64,000 bases of DNA, taken from positions 62,001 to 126,000 of the forward strand of contig JAFUTC010000007.1 in the NCBI GenBank assembly GCA_017471505.1. The letters run 5' to 3'. The stretch comes from Alloprevotella sp. (GTDB lineage Bacteria; Bacteroidota; Bacteroidia; Bacteroidales; Bacteroidaceae). Position numbers and translations under genes: made by a program. Under the pieces are notes generated by a model, which was given only the letters and a program-made list of their open reading frames with translations, was not told the DNA's origin and did not search any database. How positions within the stretch are numbered: the first letter of the stretch is position 1; every line of letters starts with the position of its first letter. Below are positions 49,492-58,669 of this stretch, piece by piece.

Positions 49492-50403
49492 TCAAAGATT
49501 GATACCAAACTCCTTGCGGATATAGTCCTTCATCTTCTCACGATCCTCCCCGCAGGCCTTCTTAACCTCCCACACCTTCGCATCTACGAGCATTCGATAC
49601 CATAGTCCTTGAAAGAAGTCCCACATAAAGCCCTCTTTGCCGTCAAGAAAGCCCAATTTGAATATGTAGCGGTAGATGAAATAGGCAAAAGCACGGAAAA
49701 AAAGTGGCATTTTGGCATACCGGTTTTTTTGAGCACGTTTCTTTGACAAGGCAGGATTGTTGCTTGTGTCGTTATTGTTGCCGTCATCTATCAAACTATA
49801 TTCATCGTTCAATAGTAGAAAGGCTTCACGCGACGCATAGTTATTGTGCTTCTCAATAAACTGATGAATAGAAATACGGCTATCGTCTATAAACTGATTC
49901 TTAAGATGTATTACCTCTCCTTCGAGAATCTGCAAATGTTCATCCATCAATCGATGTTCATAAATGGCCTTCCCACGACGGAAAATACGAACAATCTCTA
50001 CACTATTGGCAACTCCGTGCCGAAGTTGCTTTCCGGCATAAACGCGCGCGAGAGAGAGAGAGAGAGCCGAAATGCTTTCGGCTGTATCAGGTAGAACCTG
50101 ATACAATTCGTCAATTAAACCGGGCAAAAGGTATTCATCCGCATCCAGTCGCAAAATCCACTCAGTTTGAATATCAATGGTTTCAAGTGCCCAATTAAAC
50201 TGTTCGGCCTGATTGCCTGGCCATTCGTGCTGAATGACTTCCACATTGTCAAAAAGCCGGCATATCTCAACAGTTTTGTCCGTAGAATAGCAATCTACGA
50301 CAATTACATGTTTCGATATGGGACATATATTCTCCAAACAACGACGGATATGCTTCTCCTCGTTAAAGGTAAGAATGATAGTGGTTATATCAAGTTTTGA
50401 CAT
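49492..50403 (-). CDS. Family 2 glycosyltransferase (WaaE-like) with internal dinucleotide repeat
   Basis: A 303-residue GT2 enzyme. Marks are ITTIILTFNEEKHIRRCLEN, HVIVVDCYSTDKTVEICRLF (about 33-52), and ILRLDADEYLLPG with the DxD-type metal site (about 84-96). VEIVRIFRRGKAIYEHRLMD fits the WaaE/KdtX branch that adds sugars to lipopolysaccharide core or EPS. Residues ALSLSLARVY (about 114-123) are encoded by a (CG)4(AG)8 tract (50043-50066), and slippage there would frameshift the gene inside the catalytic domain. It is the last gene of the EPS operon, 17 bp after the GT4 gene. Confidence 0.88.
   Translation of the reverse strand: MSKLDITTIILTFNEEKHIRRCLENICPISKHVIVVDCYSTDKTVEICRLFDNVEVIQHEWPGNQAEQFNWALETIDIQTEWILRLDADEYLLPGLIDELYQVLPDTAESISALSLSLARVYAGKQLRHGVANSVEIVRIFRRGKAIYEHRLMDEHLQILEGEVIHLKNQFIDDSRISIHQFIEKHNNYASREAFLLLNDEYSLIDDGNNNDTSNNPALSKKRAQKNRYAKMPLFFRAFAYFIYRYIFKLGFLDGKEGFMWDFFQGLWYRMLVDAKVWEVKKACGEDREKMKDYIRKEFGINL
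50043..50066. repeat. (CG)4(AG)8 dinucleotide tract inside a glycosyltransferase gene
   Basis: CGCGCGCG (50043-50050) is followed by eight AG repeats (50051-50066) on the plus strand, read as CT and CG repeats in the coding strand. It is the longest simple repeat noticed in the window and lies in the conserved domain of the gene. Confidence 0.9.
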
Positions 50404-50420
50404 AAGGTAAACTCTTGGAA

Positions 50421-51545
50421 TTAAATTACGAACTCTGGTTTCTCGCCCCCTTCAATAATCCAACGATATAAAGCAATCGTATTATCGGCTATTTTGTTAT
50501 AGTCAAATTGTGCTTTAATCAATTCAGATGCCCTCTGCCCCATTCCCGAGAGAGTATCGGGGGAAAGAGAAAACGCCTGTCGCAAGGTGTTTTCAATGCT
50601 TGATACACTAAGGGAAATACACCACCCCGTATTGGTAGTATTAAGCAATTGCCAGGGGGTGTTTTCCGTCGTTATCACAGGTACACCGCAACTCATTGCT
50701 TCGGCAACCACCATCCCAAAGTTTTCACTATACGACGGCAGTATAAATAAGGAACTTTCCTGATACAATTCTATCTTTTCATTGCCAAATACCGGATTGG
50801 ATATGGATATCGTATCAGACAACTGTTTGTGATTTATCAGTTGGTTTAAGTGATTAATGTATTCGGGTGTGCCGTTTCCTACAATCTTAAGTCGCCACTC
50901 GGGGAAGTCTTTAGCAAGTCTTTCCCATGCCTCGATTAACAATTCCAATCCCTTTTTTATATGTATTCGTGACAAAAACAACACCTGCTTCTTTACATCC
51001 TTATCAATGGGCCTACAAGGATATTTCTCGCATTCGATACCGTTGGGTATTATGGCACAGGGAGCCTTAATGTTTAATGCCTGAATGTTCTGTGCTTCCA
51101 TTTCTGCGGTGGTATGAACACATGCAGCCTTGTTCAGGTCTTTTTTCTGATAGAGCGCGAGAGCAAGTTTCTTCTTAAAAGCCTTTTGCTGTAAGCTCCA
51201 TTTTTCAAGCATACCACGAGGAGTAAACACATAAGGGATGTGGTTGGCTCTCGCTAATTTTGCCACATAATGGTAGCGTAGATCCCATATGCTTTGTAAT
51301 TGTATAAGATCAAACTTCTCGCTTAACACAAATTCGCGAAGTTCGTTCTTTGTATAATTGGGATCTAATATTTTCAATGTAACCGCAGAACCCTCAAGAA
51401 GTCCGATATTCATGTGTTCCGAACGGACTGTCAACAGGGTTACATGATGACCAAGGGCAGCTTGCCCTTTTGCCAAAAGAGGAACACTGCGCGATGGGCC
51501 TCCGCCTTTCTTATCAATGCTTGTAATAAAGTGGAGTATCTTCAT
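50421..51545 (-). CDS. Family 4 glycosyltransferase
   Basis: A 374-residue GT-B glycosyltransferase. The N-terminal acceptor half starts MKILHFITSIDKKGGGPSRS. The donor half contains VLFLSRIHIKKGLELLIEAW (about 198-217) and the EX7E motif region SYSENFGMVVAEAMSCGVPV (about 284-303), which binds the sugar nucleotide. It adds a sugar to the EPS repeat unit on the cytoplasmic side of the membrane. Its start codon overlaps the stop of the AMP-ligase-like gene (ATGA), so the two are translationally coupled. Confidence 0.9.
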   Translation of the reverse strand: MKILHFITSIDKKGGGPSRSVPLLAKGQAALGHHVTLLTVRSEHMNIGLLEGSAVTLKILDPNYTKNELREFVLSEKFDLIQLQSIWDLRYHYVAKLARANHIPYVFTPRGMLEKWSLQQKAFKKKLALALYQKKDLNKAACVHTTAEMEAQNIQALNIKAPCAIIPNGIECEKYPCRPIDKDVKKQVLFLSRIHIKKGLELLIEAWERLAKDFPEWRLKIVGNGTPEYINHLNQLINHKQLSDTISISNPVFGNEKIELYQESSLFILPSYSENFGMVVAEAMSCGVPVITTENTPWQLLNTTNTGWCISLSVSSIENTLRQAFSLSPDTLSGMGQRASELIKAQFDYNKIADNTIALYRWIIEGGEKPEFVI

Positions 51546-52894
51546 CCGTTATTGATTTTAGCGAGAGCAATCTTACTGATTATATATCGGGTCTTACCGG
51601 CATCATGTTCAATAGACTCAACCTGCTTAAAGACTATCGGGACTTCCGACTTCATATCCCGATTGAGTGTTTCATTAAGCATGACAATTACACGATCTAT
51701 TCTGTCTTCGGCTCCCATTTTGGGACGATAGAAAACAGTAACCGAATAATCGGCATCCTGATAGACTTGGAACTGGTCGATAGTGTCGCTGTAGTTATCA
51801 AATATGGTAGTCAGATAATTGCCGTCAACCACAATTCCTGATGGAGTATAAATCATGTCAGAGATACGCCCTTTTACATTTTTCATAAGGGGTAAAGATA
51901 TGCCACAGGTGCATTTCTCATTTGCAAAAGACCCACGGTCCCCCAGCCTATATCTGATTAGAGGAGCCACATAGTTTGAAAGATCGGTAACAAGAATATC
52001 ACCTTCTTGGTCAAACAAGGGCCAATTGTGCTCATCGACAATATCTACATGAACAAAGTCGTAGTTTATATGCATATGTTCACTATACGGACACTGTTGG
52101 GCAATATTTGAAACTTCACAGCTACCATATTGGTTCATTACCTTACATCCAAAAGCCTGCTCCATCTTTTCACGAGCGCTTTTACTTAAGGGGGCAGATG
52201 TCGACCAAACAAGTCGTAAGGATGATACCTTCTGTTTTTTCATCAATATATAATCTGCCACACATTCTAACGCACCAGCATATCCTGTTATCCAAACGAC
52301 TTTCTTCCTTATAATTTGGTGTACAAATTGTGCAATCTGATCCTCGGACATAGAGGACGCGCTAAGGTATACACGCTTAGTAGGCCACCAAAGCAGTCGG
52401 TTTTTCAACTGAGCCTTCCATCCTTTCGGTACACGGCGATGTGTAATGGCGGTATTATCTCCGGGGGAAACTTTCCACCATGTAAACGCCCTCCATCCTA
52501 ATATTTCTAATTTGAACCGTTTGTCTCGGTAAACTTTCATCGGGGTTCCCGTACTGCCACCAGTAGTAGTAAAAGAAACATATTTCGGTGAAACTTTCGG
52601 ATTTACAAGTTTATCTGCACCCTGACGTACTTGCTCCTTTTCCAATATGGGTACTTTTACCCAATCCTTTTCGCTTTGCAGTTGCAATGGGGAAAAGCCG
52701 CATGCGTCATAATATTCGCGATAAAAAGGAATGTTTTCGTACGCATAAGTCACTAGTTTTTTTCGTTTGCCCCAATTCACCGATTCCAAATCACATTCAT
52801 TAAGATGCTGATTGGTAAGGGCTTCGCGGTATAACCTCATTGCCTCACGGCGAAACAATCGGTTTTTTAGCCAAAATAGGGTCGACTCAAACAT
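51542..52894 (-). CDS. CapK/PaaK-like adenylate-forming protein of the EPS cluster
   Basis: A 450-residue member of the phenylacetate-CoA ligase-like (CapK) group of adenylate-forming enzymes. The ATP-binding loop is FTTTGGSTGTPMKVYRDKRF (about 109-128). MNQYGSCEVSNIAQQCPY (about 252-269) and DLSNYVAPLIRYRLGDRGSF (about 309-328) are the A4/A8-type motifs. CapK-like proteins occur in many capsule clusters, where they are thought to activate or transfer a non-sugar substituent; the exact reaction is not known. It is embedded in the operon between two GT4 genes, overlapping the downstream one by 4 bp. Confidence 0.88.
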   Translation of the reverse strand: MFESTLFWLKNRLFRREAMRLYREALTNQHLNECDLESVNWGKRKKLVTYAYENIPFYREYYDACGFSPLQLQSEKDWVKVPILEKEQVRQGADKLVNPKVSPKYVSFTTTGGSTGTPMKVYRDKRFKLEILGWRAFTWWKVSPGDNTAITHRRVPKGWKAQLKNRLLWWPTKRVYLSASSMSEDQIAQFVHQIIRKKVVWITGYAGALECVADYILMKKQKVSSLRLVWSTSAPLSKSAREKMEQAFGCKVMNQYGSCEVSNIAQQCPYSEHMHINYDFVHVDIVDEHNWPLFDQEGDILVTDLSNYVAPLIRYRLGDRGSFANEKCTCGISLPLMKNVKGRISDMIYTPSGIVVDGNYLTTIFDNYSDTIDQFQVYQDADYSVTVFYRPKMGAEDRIDRVIVMLNETLNRDMKSEVPIVFKQVESIEHDAGKTRYIISKIALAKINNG

Positions 52895-52919
52895 AGAAGA
52901 CTATAAATGAAGTAATTTC

Positions 52920-54032
52920 TTAATTCCAATGGGAATAGTGCGACTTAATATAGTTCGCAATCTCTGATGCTTTATTGTAGGGATCAATCAACGATGCTGC
53001 TTCTACAGCCTTTTCTGCATACATCAGATATTCTTCTTTATTTTTTATAAGCCGCTCAAGACAATCGGCCAAGGCTTTATAATCCTTTCTGGGGAATGCT
53101 AAACCACACTGATAGTCTCTCACGAGTTTTACACCTCCCATACCTGTCGAGACAACTAATGGAGCTCCACAATTTAAGGCATCATTCAAACGTATGCCCC
53201 ATGCCTCGTTAGCTCCGGCACCCACATATACCGAACATGTAGAATATAATCTATTTAAGTCTTCCAATGGTAGAAAACCTTCGAAACGAACATGCTCCAT
53301 CTTATTTTCTTCAGCAAATTGTTTCATCTTGGGGAGCAGTGGGCCGTTTTGAGTGATATGACAAGTATACTTAATGCCTCTCATATCAAGCACATGCAGC
53401 GCGTTCATTAACACCATGGGCGATCGATGGAAGGCATGAATTCCTGTAAGTAATATGGAGAAGTTCTTCCATGAATTTATGTCACGTTTAACCGCATTCG
53501 TATTTGGAAGCGCCGGCGAATAGTAGCCGCATGGTATAATCTGACGCTTCTTCCATCCAATTTTTAACAATGGCCCATTCAAGTCGCCAGATAAATTGAT
53601 GATAAAGTCTGCACCTTTTATTACTTTCCAAAGTATAATAGGTAGCACGCATCTATGATATATACATTTGAGGAAACGACGGAAACCATTGCTAAGATTG
53701 TTCGGTGCTTCAGACGCAATGCCATATCTGTCGCCACGCATCAGTACTTTCTTAATCAAATCTCTGCAGCCATTGTTTTTTTGATATACGCCAAAAATAT
53801 GGTAATAGCCTTGATATTGTTGTAGAAAAGCGTCAATGTCTTTGATTTCAGAATAGAAGATGATATCCAGGCCCTTAAATTCACTTTCTGAGAACCCCGT
53901 TTTTGTGCGAATATCAAAAGAACTTTCTATTACAATGATTCGACATGGCACACCAAATGATTTACCTATGCCATCAAAGAATGCTAACGTAGAACGGCAG
54001 TATGAATCTGCCCAAATAAGTAATCCTTTCAT
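52920..54032 (-). CDS. Family 4-type glycosyltransferase
   Basis: A 370-residue GT-B protein. The N-terminal half (MKGLLIWADSYCRSTLAFFD) is divergent. The donor-binding half is recognisable in FSILLTGIHAFHRSPMVLMN, YSTCSVYVGAGANEAWGIRL and NDALNCGAPLVVSTGMGGVK. In the usual EX7E position the second acidic residue is Asp, not Glu. It probably adds one sugar of the EPS repeat. The base composition here looks more AT-rich than in the flanking housekeeping genes, suggesting acquisition by transfer. It lies 6 bp after a GT2 gene. Confidence 0.82.
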   Translation of the reverse strand: MKGLLIWADSYCRSTLAFFDGIGKSFGVPCRIIVIESSFDIRTKTGFSESEFKGLDIIFYSEIKDIDAFLQQYQGYYHIFGVYQKNNGCRDLIKKVLMRGDRYGIASEAPNNLSNGFRRFLKCIYHRCVLPIILWKVIKGADFIINLSGDLNGPLLKIGWKKRQIIPCGYYSPALPNTNAVKRDINSWKNFSILLTGIHAFHRSPMVLMNALHVLDMRGIKYTCHITQNGPLLPKMKQFAEENKMEHVRFEGFLPLEDLNRLYSTCSVYVGAGANEAWGIRLNDALNCGAPLVVSTGMGGVKLVRDYQCGLAFPRKDYKALADCLERLIKNKEEYLMYAEKAVEAASLIDPYNKASEIANYIKSHYSHWN

Positions 54033-54038
54033 ATGTTT

Positions 54039-54881
54039 CTACAATAAGGAATGGTCAATATCCATGTAATGCCTCCCTAATAGTTTACGGTCGAAGTAGC
54101 GACTATAAATAATCGGGTCAACAATTTTAGTCAGTCGCCAAATTGTCTTTTCTGTCTTTCCAATGTGGTAATTATCTTCAAGGAATTGGTTTTCCTGTCG
54201 TTTCTGAATCCATGAAGGATGATTCTTATCAGCCAATGATGATTCTGCAAAATTATGTCCGGACATTTTTGCATTTTCATGAAGTCTGAGGCCCCACAGA
54301 TACGAATTGATGCGCTTAAAGAAAACTCCATTCTTTATAAGTCGTAGCCACAATTCGGTATCCATCATGTAATGGAAATCTTCTCTCAGCGCCCCAAGTT
54401 CTATCAACTTATTCCTATTCAAGATAGCGCTGGGCCCGCCATTTGAGAATAAAAATCTCTTGTTCCAGAAATGTGACTCTTGCTCAACCTTACCTACTCG
54501 TATGACATTTCCAGTTTTATTTAGCCATAGAACATTTCCAAGAAACCAGTCAACCTCAGGATGACTCTTTATACTCGAAATGATGTGGTCTAAGGCACCG
54601 TTAAGTAGCACATCGTCAGAATTTAGCCAGGTAACATATTTTCCAGTTGCACGTAAGAAGCCCTGGTTGATAGCATTGCTCTGCCCACCATCCTTTTGAC
54701 TTTGCCAATATGCAAATGACGATGCGTATTTCTTTATTAATTCAACCGAATTGTCTGTGGAGCCACCATCAAATACTAGTATTTCAACTTCATCTGTCAT
54801 TTGTGAAATGACAGATTGAAACGTCTCTTCAATAAAACAGCCTTGATTGTAAGACGGTATTATTATAGATAATAGTTTCAT
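54039..54881 (-). CDS. Family 2 glycosyltransferase
   Basis: A 280-residue GT-A enzyme. It opens MKLLSIIIPSYNQGCFIEET, with VEILVFDGGSTDNSVELIKK (about 31-50), the donor region YWQSQKDGGQSNAINQGFLR, and VTWLNSDDVLLNG (about 84-96) with the metal-binding Asp pair. The FSNGGPSAILNRNKLIELGA segment is typical of the WcaA-like group. It probably adds a sugar during EPS repeat assembly. It lies 6 bp after wzy and 6 bp before the next glycosyltransferase gene. AT-richer than the surrounding chromosome. Confidence 0.88.
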   Translation of the reverse strand: MKLLSIIIPSYNQGCFIEETFQSVISQMTDEVEILVFDGGSTDNSVELIKKYASSFAYWQSQKDGGQSNAINQGFLRATGKYVTWLNSDDVLLNGALDHIISSIKSHPEVDWFLGNVLWLNKTGNVIRVGKVEQESHFWNKRFLFSNGGPSAILNRNKLIELGALREDFHYMMDTELWLRLIKNGVFFKRINSYLWGLRLHENAKMSGHNFAESSLADKNHPSWIQKRQENQFLEDNYHIGKTEKTIWRLTKIVDPIIYSRYFDRKLLGRHYMDIDHSLL

Positions 54882-54887
54882 ATATGA

Positions 54888-56114
54888 TTAAGATTTCAAT
54901 CCAATTCTATACGCGTGACGTTGGTAAATGTTAAACAAAACCATCATAAATACCACAAAATTTATACGGTCAGAAAATGGCGAGAAAAGAATGTTCCAAA
55001 TGTATAGAGCCAATACATATACAATTATGCCTGCCATTTTGGGCTCATACAATACGGCTCCCGATTTGAAAAAATTCCAAAGTTTAATCAAAACAAATAC
55101 GAAAAAAGAGAAGCCTAAAATACCAGCGTAAACCCAAGCTCCAAGAATGTATGAGTGCCCTGGTATCAGGTTCGTCTTCTCATATTTTTCATGGTATAAG
55201 TTCATTCCTCGAGCTTGACGGTATTTATAGGCGATTTTGTCTTTGTCTTTGGCATAACTGCCATATCCAAATACCGGCTTCTTTTGTATCATATACAATG
55301 ATACCAAGAAGTCTCCTCGACCAGACGCAAGTCCGATTTCAGATCTTTTTTGTATGAGATACTTCTTCTTTGCTCCTTCACCCAATGTACCGTTTTGCGC
55401 CATCGACTCGTAGGAATATGAGACAAGGAACAAGCCTACAACTAACATGGCAGAAAGTTGTATGAATCTTCTACTGAACAAACGGTTAAATGTATTGGCG
55501 TCTGAATTTTTGGAAACAATGTTAATAAAGATAAGAATAACTATGGCGAGCGACTGATTAAGGAAGATATTACGGCTCATATTAAACAGCGACCACAAGC
55601 CAAACAGGAATATCAAAATGTATGACAACTTCTTTCTACCAATATAGTAAAGCCATCCTGCTCCCCATATTGCCAACGGATAATAGGCATACACTCCCCA
55701 AACCATTCGGTCGTAGTCACTATCATATGTCCTCTGGAAATAGTAATTATACAATACGGAAATAGAATATCCCATATAATATATTAACCATCTCTTCGGA
55801 TTGTCATAAAAGAGCCAGTAGATGAACGGAACGAGACTGATAAGGAAGACTACGTTAAACATGCCCTTCAGTCTGTCCTCCATCGGCGTCCCATTCCAGA
55901 TGTCGGCAAGTATAACGCCCAACAGCCACACGAAGGCCATATAGACAAACTGCCGGGCGTTTTTATTCTCACGAAACTTACCGAAGGCAATAAATGGCGT
56001 ACTGGCAAGTGCCACGATCTCACCCAATGCAAACGTTCCTACAAAACGAAATTGCACATAGGCCAAACAACCAACGATAAAAGCGAATATGTTTTTAAGT
56101 TGATTTTGATTCAT
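54888..56114 (-). CDS. O-antigen/EPS polymerase (Wzy/O-antigen ligase-like)
   Basis: A 408-residue integral membrane protein with about 10-12 hydrophobic segments, for example NIFAFIVGCLAYVQFRFVGT and ILGFSFFVFVLIKLWNFF. Near residue 310 it carries LIPGHSYILGAWVYAGILG, the conserved His-containing motif of the O-antigen ligase (Wzy_C) family, next to a large periplasmic loop. It would polymerise EPS or O-antigen repeats at the periplasmic face, or ligate them to an acceptor; the two roles cannot be told apart by sequence. It lies between wzc and the glycosyltransferases in the operon. Confidence 0.86.
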   Translation of the reverse strand: MNQNQLKNIFAFIVGCLAYVQFRFVGTFALGEIVALASTPFIAFGKFRENKNARQFVYMAFVWLLGVILADIWNGTPMEDRLKGMFNVVFLISLVPFIYWLFYDNPKRWLIYYMGYSISVLYNYYFQRTYDSDYDRMVWGVYAYYPLAIWGAGWLYYIGRKKLSYILIFLFGLWSLFNMSRNIFLNQSLAIVILIFINIVSKNSDANTFNRLFSRRFIQLSAMLVVGLFLVSYSYESMAQNGTLGEGAKKKYLIQKRSEIGLASGRGDFLVSLYMIQKKPVFGYGSYAKDKDKIAYKYRQARGMNLYHEKYEKTNLIPGHSYILGAWVYAGILGFSFFVFVLIKLWNFFKSGAVLYEPKMAGIIVYVLALYIWNILFSPFSDRINFVVFMMVLFNIYQRHAYRIGLKS

Positions 56115-56162
56115 CTACTCGTCAATGTAACCAGCTTTCAGATAACTAATGGCTAGGTTTGA

Positions 56163-58649
56163 TTAATCGTCATCATCATTGCTGTCGTCGGTATTTCCAT
56201 AGCCGTAACCATATTGGCCATAACCGTATCGGCCGTAACCATAGCCATAGCGGCCATAACCGTAACCATATTTGTAGCCATACTTATAGCCATAGTGGCT
56301 GCCGCTATCGGTACCGTTCAGGATGATGCACATATTCCTATATTTCTTGTTGATATAGAACTCGTCAATCTCAGGCAATGCGCTGCGGTCAAGCAGTCCG
56401 GCACGAATGATGAACAATGTGGTGTCGGCGTATTCGTTGATGATATCGGCATCCGTAACAATCTCGACAGGCGGACAGTCAAGGAAGATGCAATCGTACT
56501 TAGACTTCAACTCCTGCATCAAGGCACGCATCTTGTCACTGGCCAAGAGTTCTGCCGGGTTGGGAGGAAGCGTTCCAACGGCAAATACGTCCAACGAAGT
56601 ACCTGCTACCTCGTATTTGAAAATAAGGTCGTTATAGTTGTCAATCTGACCACTCAAATAGTCGGCAATACCATGGCGCGGAGAACCAAAATATTCGCTC
56701 AACGAACGCTTACGCAGGTCAAGGTCGATGGCAAGCACCTTCTTGCCCTTGATTGCCATGGCCGTTGTAAGGTTTGCACTGATGAAAGTCTTACCGCTAT
56801 TTGGATTAGCCGATGTAATCATTACCACGTGCGACTTCGCCTCTTTGTTGAGCAAGAACTCAAGGTTCGTACGTATTACGCGGAACGCTTCGTTGATAAT
56901 GTTACGGCTATTGGGTTTAACCACAATACGTGGCGGTTCTTTCTTTTCTTTCTCCTTAGACTTGGTAAAGAAGGCAAACTTCTTCTTTTTCTTCTTTTTG
57001 CTTTGCATTTCGGGAATTTCGCCCACAAACGGCGTCTGCATGTGTTCAATATCCTTTCTGCCACGTACGACGGTGTTCATAATCTGACTGATTACCAAGT
57101 AAAGCAACGGAATAAGTATGCCGGCCAGGAACGCAATCATATAGACATGGTTCTTTACAGGAGCCGTAGCTACACGCAGTCCGCTACGCTCAGGCGACGA
57201 TACCATGCGCGAGTTGGAATTGGTAAATGCCTGCGACAACTGGTTTTCTTCGCGTTTCTGCAAAAGGAACAGATACAGGGCTTCCTTTACTTTCTGCTGA
57301 CGTTCGGGAGAAAGCAGCAATCCCTCAAGTTGAGGAATGTTGCTGACTCTGCTGTCTGCCTGACTGCGTGCTTTCTGTGCGGCATTCAACTGTATTTTCA
57401 ATGCAGCCAAGTAGTTGTTGATGGAATGCATTACGCCAGACTTGATGGCACTTAATTGCGAGTCGAAATCCTTTACAAGTACATTTTCCTCAGAAGAACC
57501 CGACACAATGCGGTCGCGCTGCAACTGAATCTCGTTATACTCGTTTATCTGACTTTGAATCGTCAGGTCGTTAATTCCCACATTGCCCGGCAAAAGGCGA
57601 TTCTTCGACTTGCTCACATAGTTATACAAGTCGCTGGCAATACGAATCTGCGTATTAAGGTCGAGTATCTGCTGCGTCTGCTGCATAGACTGCTGCAGGT
57701 CGAGAGTGGCCGTAGAAGCCAAATCGGGAAGCTTATTGGCGCTCTTCGAGGCCGTAATCTTCGAATCGATATTTCCAAGTTCATCTTGCAATACGCGAAG
57801 ACGCTCGTTGATAAAGATATCGGTTGCATTGACTATCTGGTTCTTATCGGTCATCCACCTTTCGTTGTATACATTAAGGATCGTGTTCAGCACATCTTCT
57901 GCGCGCTGAATGTTGGTATCGTTAAGCGTCAATTTGATGATAGACGTTCCGTCTTCAGCATAATCAACCTTGAGGCGACTCTTATAGCTGGCGATGACCA
58001 TATCAATTTTTGAACGTGTGATATAGAATGGACGTTCAAAGGGAAGGTCGGGCTTGTAAGGAGTTGGGGTCAATGTGATGACACCAACCGGACTCTTAAT
58101 GGTAGTGCCGAGTTTGGCAAGGATAGGCTTTGAGTCAATTTCCTTTCCTTGCATCTTAAAGTTGGAAAGCACCACCTCGTTGTCGTTCTTTGGTGTGATC
58201 GTCAACGAAAGGCTTTCGTTATCATCCAACTCGGCAAACTTAATAGTAAATGGAAGTTGATCTCCGTAAATCAAACGCTTTCTGAACGGGCCTTCCGTAA
58301 CATAGTTAACGTCGAGATTTAGTCGTTTGACCACTTCATAGATTAAGTCTGGCGACTGGATATTGACCATTTCGTTATCGACATTGGTATTGCTGTGCGA
58401 CAGTCCGAGTTCAGAGAAAGTCGAAGCCACATCGGTCGAAACTGAACCACCACGGTCTTCTTCCTTAATAAGAACAGACATTGATCGCGTGAAAGTGGGA
58501 GGCGTATATAGCAAATAGAGCGTTGCTATAGCAAAGCATACCACCAACGATATCAAAAACCAATACCACCTACCGAGGCAGGAGTACATCAATTCTCTAA
58601 ATGAGAAGACTTCTTCTTGACGGGTTGCTTGAGTTTGATTATTTTCCAT
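56163..58649 (-). CDS. Polysaccharide co-polymerase / BY-kinase (Wzc-like) with Tyr-Gly tail
   Basis: An 828-residue bacterial tyrosine autokinase controlling EPS chain length and export. The N-terminal Wzz domain has a membrane helix (WYWFLISLVVCFAIATLYLL), a long coiled-coil periplasmic region (residues about 60-510), and a second helix (VYMIAFLAGILIPLLYLVIS). The cytoplasmic kinase shows Walker A TSANPNSGKTFISANLT, Walker A' KVLAIDLDLRKR, and Walker B CIFLDCPPVEI. The last 50 residues hold a Tyr-Gly-rich cluster with 15 tyrosines separated by Gly, Lys, Arg or Gln, then an Asp-rich end. The tail is the autophosphorylation target in this family; its regular YGYG pattern is unusual. Confidence 0.95.
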   Translation of the reverse strand: MENNQTQATRQEEVFSFRELMYSCLGRWYWFLISLVVCFAIATLYLLYTPPTFTRSMSVLIKEEDRGGSVSTDVASTFSELGLSHSNTNVDNEMVNIQSPDLIYEVVKRLNLDVNYVTEGPFRKRLIYGDQLPFTIKFAELDDNESLSLTITPKNDNEVVLSNFKMQGKEIDSKPILAKLGTTIKSPVGVITLTPTPYKPDLPFERPFYITRSKIDMVIASYKSRLKVDYAEDGTSIIKLTLNDTNIQRAEDVLNTILNVYNERWMTDKNQIVNATDIFINERLRVLQDELGNIDSKITASKSANKLPDLASTATLDLQQSMQQTQQILDLNTQIRIASDLYNYVSKSKNRLLPGNVGINDLTIQSQINEYNEIQLQRDRIVSGSSEENVLVKDFDSQLSAIKSGVMHSINNYLAALKIQLNAAQKARSQADSRVSNIPQLEGLLLSPERQQKVKEALYLFLLQKREENQLSQAFTNSNSRMVSSPERSGLRVATAPVKNHVYMIAFLAGILIPLLYLVISQIMNTVVRGRKDIEHMQTPFVGEIPEMQSKKKKKKKFAFFTKSKEKEKKEPPRIVVKPNSRNIINEAFRVIRTNLEFLLNKEAKSHVVMITSANPNSGKTFISANLTTAMAIKGKKVLAIDLDLRKRSLSEYFGSPRHGIADYLSGQIDNYNDLIFKYEVAGTSLDVFAVGTLPPNPAELLASDKMRALMQELKSKYDCIFLDCPPVEIVTDADIINEYADTTLFIIRAGLLDRSALPEIDEFYINKKYRNMCIILNGTDSGSHYGYKYGYKYGYGYGRYGYGYGRYGYGQYGYGYGNTDDSNDDDD

Positions 58650-58669
58650 TATATATTGTTGTTTTTTAT

